Shown piece by piece: positions 11,901-26,900 of a stretch of DNA of 64,000 nt. Source of the stretch: Notospermus geniculatus (lineage: Eukaryota > Nemertea > Pilidiophora > Heteronemertea > Lineidae); assembly GCA_002633025.1 (NCBI GenBank), contig NMRB01000394.1:94884-158883 (forward strand), given 5' to 3'. Position numbers and translations under genes: made by a program. Numbering within the stretch: the first letter of the stretch is position 1; each line of letters starts with the position of its first letter. The notes under the pieces are model-generated. The model saw only the letters and a program-made list of their open reading frames with translations, was not told where the DNA came from and did no database searches.

Positions 11901-14900
11901 AAATGCTGAAATTGCACTATCTTCACTGCAACACATGGAGAAATTACTGAAGGCAGCCAATAACCTACGAACTCAGCATCAATTCGCAGTTCCCACAGAG
12001 GCTCCCCCATATATTGATGAGGATTTGAAAAAAATCCAAATAAAAAATCCCATTTATATATGCAACAATGAAGAGTCTGAAATTAAGTTCTGATATCCCT
12101 CACCGTATCATTTCAGAAGGACAAACAGACAGAAGGCAGTTGAAATAAGCTTTAAGCAACAGCCATTCAGCTCATATATGAACCACAGGGTATGTTTTAG
12201 CTTGACAAAACCATGCTACCCAAATTGGCAGGTATGTGATAGGTAGAAAAAAACGTCCAAAAAAGTGTCATTTTTTGGGTTACAACCACAATTTACCTGC
12301 CATCTTGGTAGAGGATTTTAAGATACCAGAAGTTTTTGTACTGCGAGAAGTCTGCTTGAAAAAAAGTTGGCGTTGGAGCTTTTTGATTTTTTTTCTATTT
12401 TTTCCACCAAGCAAACTTCTCCCAGGTATGTAGTTCGATGAAGACTGCAAAAAAATTGATAAGGGTAGGGTAGGAAGAGGAAAAGAATACACGCAGCTCA
12501 ACGAAACTGTATGATATCAGACATACAGCACCCCAGAGCGAAGAACGCTTCACAGAGGAAGAGCAGCGCTTGTGACATGCTGCCACAGGGAACGATAGAA
12601 GAGAAGAATGGAAGAGGAACCTAAGGAGAATTGTAAAAGCTACAATAGATAGGAATCAAGGTTGGAGAACCCATGCTAAATTATATCACATGTACAATAT
12701 TACCACGAGGAAGAATTTTTGTGGTTGAATTAGGACCATTTACGGAATTTAAGAGTATTCAACAGTACCAGAAGTATAAGTATGAAACTAAGTGTGTAAG
12801 TTTTTTTTATTGGTTATCAGGCCCTTCACAAAGACATAGGACTAGAAGGGCCTAGTGCACACCCAGGGCTCGATTTAAAATTTTGTGGGGCACCGCCATT
12901 TTGGCCTTGGTAATGATGAATTCAAGTAAGATTTCAGGGGCACCAATGCTGCTGCACATTTTTGGGGGTGGGCACCCAAGGCCATGGCCTTGCCTTGGTA
13001 AAATTCGAGCCCTGCACATCAATATATGCCAAAAGAGCCAACTCAATTGGCGGAGGAGCATCCCCTATCGCGAATTCGATGAATGAGAATTAAATTTCCA
13101 TGACAGTGCTCACTGAAAACACATGGAAAGGGTTTAAGACATGAAATTGGCTATCATGAGTGTACATTCCACATGAATTATCATGACGTAGCAACATGGT
13201 AAGTTACTGTATGCTCTTCTTTTTCAGTGTACCTGGCATGCCCGGTCACTACTGATTACCTGGGCTGGGGGATCGTTACCTGGGCTGGGGGATACATTGC
13301 GTCACATTCACAGAAGCCATTCATTGATGTTTGTTACCGAAAATGGTCCCAACATACAATACAGCATAAGGATATAACATATACGAAAGTAATGACAAGT
13401 GAGGACCTCCCAAATGAAATATGATGATGATATATACATGAAATACACTAAAATCCTATAAGACAGAAGTAAAAGTTCTTACTCCAATCCAAATAAATCA
13501 TGTTTTGGTCTCATAGTCATCGGCTAATTTCAACTATGAATTCTCAGACCACCCCTCTTTAGGAGAAAGTTTGTAATATTAATACGGTACTTCGGTGGGA
13601 ATACATGTAACTGATATCATGTAATCTACCCACAGAATCAATCTGCTCTTGACAGAATTTACAAAAAAAAAAAAAAACGGGAAAAGCCGATTAAAAAGTT
13701 TGTCAAACTATTAACCAGGGATGTTGCATGAAACCACTTTTTGCCGACATGCCAAGATCATTGTTATCACCTCTGTCTCAAAGTCCTAACTTTTAAAAAA
13801 TCCCCTTCAAATTGTGAAATCCATGAAAAAATCGAACTAGAAAGTAGAAAGGTGGATTTCGATTGTTAACATGGTAGATGACCATACCAGCAGTTCCACC
13901 CCCACCCCCCTTGATTGGGTGCCTTTTCTCAAGGCACTGAATTACCTATGTTTCCAGTTATCAATAGCTACCCAACATCACCTTTTTAAAAAATTCCCTT
14001 TGCATTGAACTTGTGGCTCATCCTTCCTGTAGCTACCCAATTCCACCAATATGAGTACTCAGTATCCCAGACCTTCACCAGATTTTTTGCCCCGGGACCG
14101 TATACTCCCACCAGTTTTAAAAGAAGCAGTAGCTCAGAAATTCTGCAGTTTTTTCACCCCTCCCCCTTCGGAAGTGTTTAAAGCTGTATTCGCTCTGCAA
14201 GAGAACTTTTGTGATTAGATGCATGGTGAAATCACAACGCCAACGGACAAAGATAAACACAGATTACAGCGCAGGGAATAGTGTCTTCTTGTTATTTTGA
14301 TAGAAATAGTAGAACACAGGGCGGGGACTTAAAGATTTGCTAATCGTACAGTATTCGAGAGGGAATTTTTAAGTGCAATAATCTGCGATCAGCTTGTATT
14401 AGTTTTGTAATCTGAATGAAGCAAACGGGTTATTTAGGTGTTGTGCAAGTGTGGGTCACACAAAAATTCACACCAAACAAAATCTGCTTTTTTTGTTACC
14501 ACTCATGAATCAATAATACGAAATAGTGCTGGATCGAATCCAAAATTTCCGACAATGGTAATAATAAGAAGGAAATGGAGATATCACAGTCACAAATCAT
14601 ATGTATGATGTACCGTTTTGTCTGTCAATGTCAGACACTGACTATTAAGTACAATGCATACCTCCACCATGTCAGCTCTTCAAGATTTAGTACATGACAA
14701 AATGTGTTTTCACTTACGACCATTTCAGCACTTGAAAACTGTTTTAGAAGCTCACATTTGTCCAGGCCTCACCAAGCTAGGAAGTATGGTATACTTGCCC
14801 AAATTTTCTATGGTGTAGCCTAAGATTCCAATTGATGCAACTGACAGAAATGTCCAGTACATTTCTCCAAAGTAAACTAAAAATTTCTGACTGCTTAGGC

Positions 14901-17900
14901 ACTACTGTGTACTTGGAGAAAATTAGCGACAGACAAGCAGGGTAGCGCTTGTGCATCCCTTGAAATTACTGCGGTCATCAATTCTTCAGCTCTGATTACA
15001 TAGAACTGGACGATGCCGCCGAAGTTCCACACCAATCTCCGATAGAAAACTTACAGCAAAATCATAGATGAAGGTGCTACGGTGCAGTGTTTATTAATAA
15101 ACTAACACTAGTAGTAACACTAAAAGACATTTGAAGTGCCTCTGGCAGCATAATATATTTTTATTGACAAGTTCAACAGGAGCACAGTCCATAATAAACG
15201 AATTTCAGTTTCATTATCCAAGGGGAATCGTTAACTTTTGAGATAATTCACACAGCAGAGCAAAGGCAATAATAATGGGGCTGCTGTACATGTTACAAGC
15301 TGTTACTAGGTTTATTCCAACAAATGTGGCTGTGCAACAGGTTGAAGTTCTTCCAAATGTGTGACTGGTGTGGTCAAGACCTGGGATTATTTCAGAAGCA
15401 ACAGAGCAGTGGAAGTTTTCCTACGAAACTAAAAGTGCATGTTTTCTACGCCTTACGGACATAAGCCACCCTGATTCCCAAACTACAACAGGCATTTGAA
15501 GAAAATCAGGTTTTGCGTTTTTTTCTCCCAAAGAATTACCCATGAATTCCAAGTTTAAGAATCCCAAGTTTAATTTTTTTTCTCCACGACCCCCTCAGAA
15601 AACAGAACTGAATAGCTTGCTTCTGCCACTGTACTTTTTCTGCTTTACTCTCTATTATTGTCAAGTGCCAAGACAAAGAGATGAAGCCGCCCCAAAGCCC
15701 CGTTTCAGACCAACACTAGGAGGAATTTTTAAGCAAAGGGAGACAGCATGCGCCTACACCAACTATCTCCCCTCACTGGACCGACTGACTGACCCCTCCC
15801 CCCTTTGTGGCAGAACCTTTAGGGTTATCTTGTTGAGGGTGGGTCTTATTTCACCACTAGGTGGACCCACCAGAGGCTGAATGGTTTGAACTTGCAACCT
15901 AGAGATTTAGTGGACAGAAATAGATATCATTAAGTGTATACAAATATATATACACAGGACCAACCCTGCCAATCTGGTCTACAAAATCTAAGGTTCTTGA
16001 TATGATATCCGTTTCAAGTGAAAATTTCAGAGTCAGGACAGAAAAGACACTTTTGTTCAGATTTCTGGAATAAAAAGACATTGAGAGTGAGTAAAATGTA
16101 GTACATGTGCATGTATTTTGATGCGGTCACTAAAGGTCACTAATTTTGGTGGCCAAGGTGGTAGATAGTCTCACAACATGTCAATAACTTAAATTTTGGT
16201 CATTTTCATCACGCTTCTTACAACTTATATCTCGTTTTTAGAGTCGGTGTTTCAGATGAACTTGGCCAACAGCAGGATTTATGCTTTGTGCTCCAACCAT
16301 GAAATAAATCCCTAAATTCACACGCCTTTCTCTCCCACCACACCTCCCCGTTTCAAAAACCCATGGTTTTAAATATCATGCAGAGTTATCTCCGAAATCC
16401 ACGCCAAACTAACCAGAAAATCATGACCTAAGCTAGTGGAGGAACACAAAGCAATCTCCATTTTGTGCGCTTCAATTATGGGGATAGACCAGATTGGCAA
16501 CATCACAACATTTTTACCATGAGTTTCATTTTCAGAATAGAAAAATTTCTAAATTACAATGGTACCCATAGCTACACATGAACCTAAGTCAGACATCTAC
16601 CATCAGTTTAATGCCGGGAAGACGATTATCTATTTTAGTTATCGGCAAGACCTAGTATGGACGGAGAGGGTTTAAACAAAGTGACTGACCCAGGACAGCA
16701 GTGTCCAATGTCAATCTCACCATCGGCAATGCCTATACTTCGACCATGCGTAGCTAGAGGTCCCACATCCTGGTATTTTTAATCAACGTGTGCAGCTACG
16801 GCTAAAATAGACGATCGTTTAAAGGTAATATCATTCATGAATTCAAAACCAGGCTATGGCAAACTATAACTGATTCTGATATCACCATTATTCTGGATAC
16901 GATACATGTAAACTAATCAAAGCTGCAGTCATTATTTTACACATAATGCTTATCAAATTCATCAACATGACGTCAACTCCATTAATTATTCAACACACTG
17001 CAATAATATTTCCAATATCTACAGCAAAATATTCTTACGCAAATTATTTTTACCACTGTTGACAATCCAATCCAAAGAAACAAGAGACTATCTCGTAATT
17101 TGGACTCATAGTAAAAATGAAGAACTAGGTTGGTTAGTAGGACGAGCATCATAGCACCAAACAAGCAGAGAAATCAACTTACCAGGGGTGTAAGTAAAAG
17201 AGTGGGGATCACTCACTCTACCACTACACTCAATAACGACGACCACCGCCACAGGGGCCACGGGCTGACACCTATCATACTCGGGCACTTGACAGATCAA
17301 ATGAGTCTGAAAAATATTGAACAGACATGTCATTTTTCAGACTTTATATAAGATTTTGTGAATTACGGTACTTTCAAAGGAAAATTGCTTTCTGAGAGTT
17401 TTTTTAACCCAAGAGAGCTGCCTATATTTTTTGCACTACTTTCCATCTGTAGCTTACACCGCCCTGAACTGCCACTGCATTAAGGTCGATCTATACCCAT
17501 TGGGTGCCGCCGAACTGCCCAACTTAAACTCGTGATAATTCATTGATAATAATGATTACAAAAACATTTCTGGTACGGTACGTTAGGTATGAAGCATCTA
17601 AGTGAACTTTCACCCTAAATAATTGGATCCTATTTCCGGATTGCCCAGAAAATGACTTTGTTGGAAAGGCCGAAAAAATTCCCTTGAGCAATTTTACGTC
17701 AGCATGCTATGTCGCATCGAAGCAAACTCTGTTGGAAAAGACGCAGCCATACCTAGCGCATGTCGGTATAACCGCAGATTTTTAAAAAATATGCTAATTA
17801 AGCTTATAATTAACAAAGTTTGACTTTTACTCCACAAAATTTTCTCTGTTTCGTAATTTTCGCGGACATCTACTTCAAAAACCCAGAATCGGCTGTTATA

Positions 17901-20900
17901 CCGACAAGCTCCATTTGGTGAACAACACACTTCCGTTTTCAAAGTTTGAAAAATGTTTATAAAAGTGGGAGAAAAACTGCTCACAATTTTGAAACTTTAT
18001 TCTTCACGTGGGTTTGTTTACTATTTGCAACACACGTTCACTATAGTGCGTTTCCAAATATTACGTGGGCAAATCAGCGGACCATTGAATGCCAAGGCGT
18101 ATAATTGACTGACAACAATAAAATCCATTTGAGCGCTAACGGGGCCTAAAATTGGCGAACAGAGTAGAGGCAATTATTATTCATTATAATTCATTCAGTT
18201 TCACACCAGTGGGTCGCTTGGAATGCGCTTGTCTGGGGGAAAACCCAATGACTATAGATCGACCTTAAGCTGAATAGAAAGACACATAATGAGTCAAGTA
18301 GTTTATGGCAATATCGGCATCTGGCGACATGGCGGTTTGTGGTGCTGCCAGCACTAATTTATGACTTTGATTTCTACATTAGAGATGATGTTTTTTTTTG
18401 TCAAAAAGTGGGCACGGTCTTCTGGGTGGTTTAGGGTGGCATGGACTCTATTGGGCGAACAACTCATAATTAAGGATTTTGAGTTTGGTTTGTTTGGGAA
18501 TTTAACTTAAAACTTGGAATTTAAACAAACTTTAAATACGTAGGTATCTTATTATTCAATATGACCCAATTGGCAATTGACCAGCAAGGCCCTAGACAGT
18601 AAGCTTATCCGTTATTCAGTAATTTTATCCCTTTCATTCAGCCTGGCAGATGTCCAACCAAGCAACATAATATAATTTGGAAAGGTTCCAATGCTAAATT
18701 TGGCATAGAAATTTTATCACAGTCATTTGCCAAGATATCCTGTTCCAGCTAAAATTTCAGGAGTCTGTGTTACGAAGGAACTGAAAAGAATATGTAATAT
18801 TCGGGGAAAAAGTCAGAGGGTTCCTCATCAGTCTATTCATGGAGCCACGTTGGTGTAGTGATTCGGGTCTCCAACTAGTGGTCAGAGGGTCCCGGGTTCG
18901 AATCCCACTGAGCGTGAGACTTTGGGCAAGTCTCTTTGCCTTACTGGCCTCCCTCCACCAGGTGTATAAATGGATGATATCGGTTGGAAATGCTCAATTG
19001 TAGCAATGAATGGGCAGCTCATCAGAGTTCTACTGAAATGTTTCAGGATAGACCGGGGTTAAAGTGTAAAGTCTGATGATAATATTTACGGTTGATATCA
19101 GACTATAAACCCTACACTTTAAACTTTGAACTTTAATTCATTGACTGGTCACATTCATAGGGACAGTCCGAACTGTGCTATAGATTAGCAATACCTGTTG
19201 AAAAAACTCGGCGTCGATTTCGGCAGCCTTCTCCCAGAGAACCTCTTTGCTATTCTCACCAGCCATTTCTTGGAACAACACCTTTGTGCCCTTCATGAAA
19301 TTCTTGCCAATAATGAACAGATCTTCTCCCCCAGTAACCGGAGCTTCCGTTAAGGACTTTCTGCAGATCTCAGGTTGTCCGATAGGCTGTGCTGTGGGAA
19401 AGAGAAAAAATCCACAGTTACAATCAAATTTCTATTGGATCATTACCAATGAAGTCTTGAATTGACATCAAAATGAGTCAACTACGAACAAAAGTAGGCC
19501 TACAGATACGTCTTTTTCAGTTTTTGTACTAGCCAAGGCTCATTTCGTAAATTCATGATACTGTTGTTAATGAACGTGATAGAAAAGTCTTCCTCACTCT
19601 CGACCCCTTCTCTGTATTGGGGACAATGAAGAGAAAGGAATTCCTGCCTAGCCTGTTTACCAAGCAAACATACCAACACATGACTTTACAGGATATGTCA
19701 TGTGCATTAAAAGAAAGTGGGACAGGAAATTGAAAGTCATGTATCTAAAGCCAAATGACTTATTTCATGCATTGTTCTAAAATTAATTCTTTTCAGACAC
19801 TGACAATAATAGAATGGATCTGTTTATCACCAGGAACTAAAATAAATTTTAATGGGATAGGCTCAATAGAGCTTGTGCATTGGCACATTATGATGTCACT
19901 TTTGACCGGCGGGCCACCATGCTGATGTCGACGACAAATGCGCCACGTGTAGATCACGTCATGAGTTGAATTCACACACACTCCACTTGCACCGACAACA
20001 AAGTGTGCCACGTGGGATGACGGTGTCATTTGATGTCAATTTGACCGTCAAGATGGTCGATTTTTCTGCGATGACGTCATCTGCACAAGCTCTATCATGA
20101 ATAGAATAACACTGACAGTGTCAGTTTGGGGGATCTCTGCTATAAACTACAATACATGTAAGTAGTGAGAAGAGAGAAAATAGCGAATTTCCGCAATGGC
20201 CCACAGTTAGCCTAGGGAAACGTATAGCAAAAAACTCATTCCATTAGGCCACATAAAAAAAATCTTTAGTTTAGCATCAGCGCCCACCTCGAATTTTCTC
20301 GCCGCCTCAATTTTTTGTTTTTGGGAAAAAAAAAAATTTTCAAAAAATTTTTTTTTCAAAAAAAAATTTTGTTCTTCAATTTTTTTCTCACATTATAATG
20401 TTCTCTGTCAAAAAGTGTGGTTTCTTGTCTACACATGCCTTTTCCAGGGTGACTCAGATATGTATTTTTTTTAAATAAAAACCTTTTTCGAGTTGATACT
20501 AAGGATTTGTCTATTGTATGGTAAATGGTGCAATGCTTCCAAGCTCTCTTTCGATGATCACAGTCCATTTCAGTATTAAAAAAAAAAAAAAAACCTTCCT
20601 CCTCACTTTTTACAAGTTTGACTGATGCTAAACTAAAGATTTTTTTTATATGGCCTTAAAGCCTACTTGAACAATAGGTGACGACTCATCGCTAAAGGTT
20701 GTTGTAGGCCTAACGGGCCATTGCGGAGACTCATTAATGACTGAGATACACAAGCCTATTGGAAATTCAAATAAATTCCTCAAGGGGTTTGCACTCGGTT
20801 AGACAGTGATTCAATTAGGTCAATGGATATAATCGAGACGATTGGCAGGATATTGTCTAAGAAAAAGAAAGGAACAGAAAAAAAATGCAGAGAATAACCT

Positions 20901-23900
20901 TATCAGCAACTGACAAGGTTCTTTGCAGAAACAGCAACTGACTGGATACAAGTCGAGATTTTCAAGAAGAAGGGTCACTCTGTTGGGACCTATGGTGCCT
21001 CCTCCGATGTGAACACTTTGACTTACTGCAAAGGATCTGCGTTGATGCCGCCTGCAGCGTAAGCGTTGAACCATCAGCCTTTGGGAGGCACACCCTGAAC
21101 ACCAGTCTGGCCTTCGTGCTCCGCTTTTTCGATTTGGCCAACCCTATCCGTTGTTCGACATCAGCATTTCGAAGCTTCAGAATACCAACACAGTCAACAC
21201 TGAAAAGCAAGTACAGAAACATGATAAAATCACTTTGCTCTCCTTTCTACAGATGTGAAACTGGACTGGATTTACCAGAGGCAGTAGTTGCCATCATGCC
21301 CTTTCCTTTTGCCTCAGTGCCCTGCAAGTTTTATCTTGATACATGGTCAAAGCAGATTTTTCTTCAATAATTCTTTAAAGAAAACTGAGAAAACAGGGCC
21401 CTTTTTCACCAAACAAGCAAGGGTGCCCTTTTTTGCAAAAGCTTGGGATGCTGTACTCCTCTGGCAATGAAGTGCGAGCCCTGAACTGGTTTGTGACACA
21501 ATCGCCAAACAGACAAACTCATTTGAAGAGGTGTACCATAAGTTTCCTCATCATCAAGCCCGGCGTTCACAGTCACAATGAACACCCACAACCAGCATGT
21601 ACTCTATCTGTGCCCACATTTCTATCAAGAATGATGTTGCCTATTCACCCCACTTTACTGAGGATTTTTTTGCCCTTACCGCCATTTGGTGGAATCATTC
21701 TTCAATTATTCTTTCGCACCAAGCAACTGGCACTAAGATCATTTTAGATTGGATACCTTGGCAGCTGTTCCGATAAGACAACCGCAACTTTATACCTGGC
21801 TTGGCTACTGGTACAAGGAATTCAGCGGAAACTACTGATGATGAGAAGCCTTAGCATCGGTATGCAACCACTAAATGCCGACAAGTGCCAAGGATGTTGT
21901 ATCTCAGCTGATTTTTAATACGTGCTGCTACATGTATTCCGTTTTTATTTCATGTACCAGACATGTACAAACTGACGAATAAACAGTTTGACTTGTAGTT
22001 ATGATTGCAAAACTCTAAAGTAATACTAATAGCTCCTTGCTCTTGCATCAGAATGTAATCTTTCACACACTTCTGTTAATTGGTTGAGTGTTATCGAAGC
22101 CAAAGTTTTAAAACTTCGCACCATAGCAATTTGGAACAAACAGTACCAGCAGTGTAGGGACTGGGGCTGAGAACCCATGTGTTTCGCCACATATCAGAAA
22201 GACCTCAGCCTCCCACAGCAGGGCTTTGGTCTCGTTCCTCTTCATACACTCCACACAAAGTTTGTGTGAGCGGATAAAGAGGAGCGAGGTAAAAACCCCT
22301 GCTGTGGGAGGATGAAAGACCTGGACCATTAGTAAATCCAATTATGTATGCATTTTATCAATAAAGTACTGTATTGATCCACCACACAGAAACATTGTAT
22401 GTGATGATCATCCAGGTTAGTTCCCCAGGGAGCTATCCATGATGATACTGTATATGTATATCGATAAGAGCCCACATAAAAGTAAAACTGCTGTGCCCAT
22501 ATTTTTCTAATTTTTGTGGCAAGTACTGTGCACTTGTTCACCATATGCTGTAAGCGTGGTGTAAAAAACACAACAAACAAAGTTTATGAGAGTTATGCCA
22601 TAAGTATAGTGTCAAAAATGCAATAAACAAAGTTTATGAGAGTATAATATATATTCCAGACACCAATTTTTTTAGTACTTTGTACCCAGTAATGGTCAAT
22701 TATTTCAACAGGTTCTATAGTTGGAGCTAAACTAACATTTTATTCCTGAACACAGGTAGGATTGCTCTGAATGTAAACTGATACTTCAACATACCAAGAG
22801 CACCTTTGTCGGTTCACCAAGTTCTAAGTGTTTTTTGTTACAGGGACCTACAGAGCATTCACTGGAATGCAAACAAATGAATTTATAGCCTATTAAAAGG
22901 TAACCTTGACACAGTAGCCTACATCTTGGAATACCATCCATCAACTGAAGCCGCCCAACACAGCAGCCNGTGGGGGTTAGGGTTAGGATTAGATCGGCCC
23001 CGAATGGTTATGGTCGGGGTCAGCCATAGGCGGCACTGTGAGGGGTTCAATTTAAGGTCTCCCAGGTGAAACATGGTGGACGAACGGTCGTGTATAGATT
23101 CTTCAGTGCAGCCACGACCGGTCGTGTAAACAGTGAAGAAATCGATCGTTCCCGACCCGACCGTCGGGTCCCCAAATTCGCATTACATCAGTCCGCGCAC
23201 GACGGTCGTGTACCAAGTATGATTTTTCCTCACTGCGTACACGACCGTCGGGTGCGCAGTATCAATTTTCCTCACTGCGTACACGACCGTCGGGTAAATA
23301 ACACCGGCCAAGTTTTAAAACTTCGCACCATAGCGATTTGGAACAAACAGTACCAGCAGTGTAGGGACTGGGGCTGAGAACCCATGTGTTTCGCCACATA
23401 TCAGAAAGACCTGGACCATTAGTAAATCCAATTATGTATGCATTTTATCAATAAAGTACTGTATTGATCCACCACACAGAAACATTGTATGTGATGATCA
23501 TCCAGGTTAGTTCCCCAGGGAGCTATCCATGATGATACTGTATATGCATATCGGTAAGAGCCCACATAAAAGTAAAACTGCTGTGCCCATATTTTTCTAA
23601 TTTTTGTGGCAAGTACTGTGCACTTGTTCACCATATGCTGTAAGCATGGTGTAAAAAACACAACAAAGTTTATGAGAGTTATGCCATAAGTATAGTGTCA
23701 AAAATGCAATAAACAAAGTTTATGAGAGTATAATATATATTCCAGACACCAATTTTTTTAGTACTTTGTACCCAGTAATGGTCAATTATTTCAACAGGTT
23801 CTATAGTTGGAGCTAAACTAACATTTTATTCCTGAACACAGGTAGGATTGCTCTGAATGTAAACTGATACTTCAACATACCAAGAGCACCTTTGTCGGTT

Positions 23901-26900
23901 CACCAAGTTCTAAGTGTTTTTTGTTACAGGGACCTACAGAGCATTCACTGGAATGCAAACAAATGAATTTATAGCCTATTAAAAGGTAACCTTGACACAG
24001 TAGCCTACATCTTGGAATACCATCCATCAACTGAAGCCGCCCAACACAGCAGCCGGTATTCAGGGTCATACAGGTAGGCCTCTTACATGCTTCAGGTCAA
24101 ACAGCAAAAAGAAAAGACTTGGGGCAAGTTTGAAAACAAAGCCATATTTTAGCCTTCTTTGTCCAACAAAATGGCTGCAGAAGGGGTAGAATGGCAGATG
24201 GGAACATTATGACCACTCCAGAGATTGCCGAGATAATGATCAAGTTCAAGCAAGTTTGATGTCCAAAATCAAGAGCATCCTGCCATCCACCAGAATATTA
24301 GTCATGTCTGTCACCTAACGTTGGAAGCTAGCCAAATGTCTGAGCCACCACCTGATGTACAAGTGTACAAATGTATGTGGGCTATAACCCTCTTTGCCTG
24401 TGGCCTATACAGGTACAACATAAAATTGTCAAATCTTATCCCAGCTCTAGGACTAAAATAAATTTACCTAAGTTTATTGCCTACATGTTGGCCTAAGAAA
24501 CAGTTGTGTAATGATTGCAATGCCTGGAATTTAGCACAAGCATACATTATACTATTTTGTACACAAGAAAGAGAACGGCAAATACCTTATTTTCATGTCC
24601 GCATCGGGATCAAACTCCATTTCAATCACGGTAGTTCCATCGATGTCCCTCTCCGAGCATGGAGTCGAGTTTTTCCCACACACTTTACATGCCTGATAAA
24701 ATCCATGGGGTTTAACACGTCCGGTCTCTGAACCAACAAATACTTGTAATGTGGCTTTTTGTTTATAACCCAAGAGCTGGAAAATATATAGAAAAGTTTG
24801 TGAATGATGTCCATACAACATATCGGCTACTGTAAAGCTTGCAGGCCCCTAGACAGGGGTTTTCTAGCATCAACAAAGTTGGCACACAGTTTACCATTTT
24901 AAAACTGGTTCGATTTGGCTTGTGGCAGGCATTCAAGCAAATATGAACGCAGTCTTCTCCGAAATTCGGCGACGACTTTACTTTTACTATCATTTTGTGT
25001 GTCGTTTTTTGTGCTCTACATGTATGTTGGATATCTTGTATTTAGACCAAGTGGTGAAAACGGGATATTGCAGATACCTGGACTGTTGGATGTCCCTGGC
25101 CAGTGGTATCTTTCACTGAACCACGGCTGCCTTCCGTCATGTAGCGGGCACGGTGTTGCTCTTCAGGCTGGGCAAGAATCTTCACCTCGTATCCATTTTG
25201 TTTTGCTGGGAATGCCAAAGCCAAGGATGGTGTTTTCAGCCGCCTTGGTGGTTGACGGATAGCGACCGGGACAGGACTAGAAATGGAAGAGAACCACAAT
25301 GAATCCCACGAAAAAGTTCCCCTAGGCCACATTCAAGGGATGACACAGCATGGCAAGATGACATGGATGAGCAACACACCAGATGAGATGAGATGAAAGG
25401 TGCTGCACTGTTGCAGCACGTTAATGCAGATAATTACCTTGCGGGAATGGCCGCTGAGGTTATGGTGGTACCATTTGTTCCACTGATGTTGCTTGATGTA
25501 GCCGCCGGACTAGTAATAGTCAAGACTCCTGGGACTAATTGGCCGAATTGTTTGAAAACGAACTGGGACGCGGATATGGAAACATCAAGCTGTTTCATAC
25601 AAATGTCATTGTCCTCTGCTTTTTCAGCAGATGAAGTATTTGACTGTTCCTCCTTTTTGAAGACTTTCCGTGTTGGTTCGGCATCCTGCACTAAAGTCCA
25701 AACACCATCGGAGTCCAGATTCGCTGCTTCAGAGTGCAGATTCAGATCTTCGGCATGTTGTATTAAGGACAACTGTGTACCAGTGTCCTGATTAAGAAAC
25801 GTCTCTGGGCCTGGGGAGGTAATCCCCGAATGTGACGGTGAAAGAATCTCTGGACTCGACACTGAGCTGATACTTGATATTGACGCCACCTCGTCCTGAA
25901 TTGCCATCAGCCTTGGCTCCAGGTGATAGGACTCCTTGCTGATATCGCCATGGCTACTTACCCTTTCAGCAATTGTTTCTAAAGAATCCAGCTGACACGC
26001 AAGATTTGAGCCAGAATGAGACGTGGAGAGGTGGCCACTTATTAAGTCCAACTGAGCACTTGAGGGTTTCGTAAATGGATCTGAATGATAGGTATTCATA
26101 AAACAGAGCTAATATCAGAATGTCTAGAAAAATATTTCACATCATTCCAGATTTGGCATTCCGTGTTCAGCACATGGTGCTACATGTACATGTAATTAAT
26201 ACCAAATTTATAAACAGCTAAAAAATCACACACATTTTAATGCATCAATCCTTATAAAGCTGAAAAAAAGTGATTTTAAATGCAAAAAGATATCAGTCAT
26301 TTGTTTCTTTTCAAAGCATACTTTCAATTCATTTGAACTCCAGTGTGTAGAATGGGGCTGATACATGTACCATGTTTACAATGCCTTAGATTGAGAACTG
26401 CTCCAACAAAACCACAGAAATTGAAAAGCAATTAATTACAGAAACTAAGTTCAGGAACATTTTACAAGGCAAATATGTTGATTATACTACGCTTTGCCTA
26501 TTAAGATGTTATTCTTTGAAGTCAGTCTTGAGCGAAAAATTCCAACCACAAACAAATGATCAGTATTGCATGCATGTACAATGCAATGCCAATGTTATCA
26601 TATAAATAGAATTGACAGCCAACTCAAAAATGAGGCAAGATGAAAAGAAGCCAGCAACCTGAGAAGACAAATTGAAGGTGACACTGACAACACACTCATC
26701 TGACTGACAAGACTGGTACCTACCATTTACATCTGATATGTCTGAAGGTTCTAAGGCACTCGGTGAGAGAAGGGGAGAGTTGTCAGCATCTCCATTTGTC
26801 AACAGCTGGTTGAAATTAATATCGTCGTGTACATGTAACTCCATCTTGGAATCTGCAATGTAAATGCAAGTTAGATTAGAAAAAGATAAATAATACCGGG

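Larger units (their letters stand above)
8098..17182 (-). other. Long NFAT5 intron with scattered repeats
   Basis: A 9.1-kb intron. Apart from the repeats listed separately (8733, 11719, 12865) I recognise nothing here. A stretch at 9,620-9,710 repeats TATTGTGACTATTTTT. Poly-A lies at 13661-13676. A candidate splice acceptor at about 9890 opens a minus-strand frame without family resemblance, so no exon is called. Confidence 0.6.
22103..24054. repeat. Direct duplication interrupted by one N and a 340-bp unique stretch
   Basis: 22103-22968 and 23310-24054 are nearly identical. The first copy ends exactly at the N (22969). The first copy carries a 109-bp insertion missing from the second. The pattern is best explained as two haplotypes assembled in series, in the intron between NFAT5 exons 24586-24776 and 21027-21199. 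Confidence 0.8.

Noticed and set aside
18836-18910. Intact tRNA gene
   Set aside because: A and B boxes are good, but no complete cloverleaf is evident and an unrelated SINE body follows.
22973-22991. Telomere end
   Set aside because: Only about two TTAGGG-like units, inside a gene intron next to an assembly joint.
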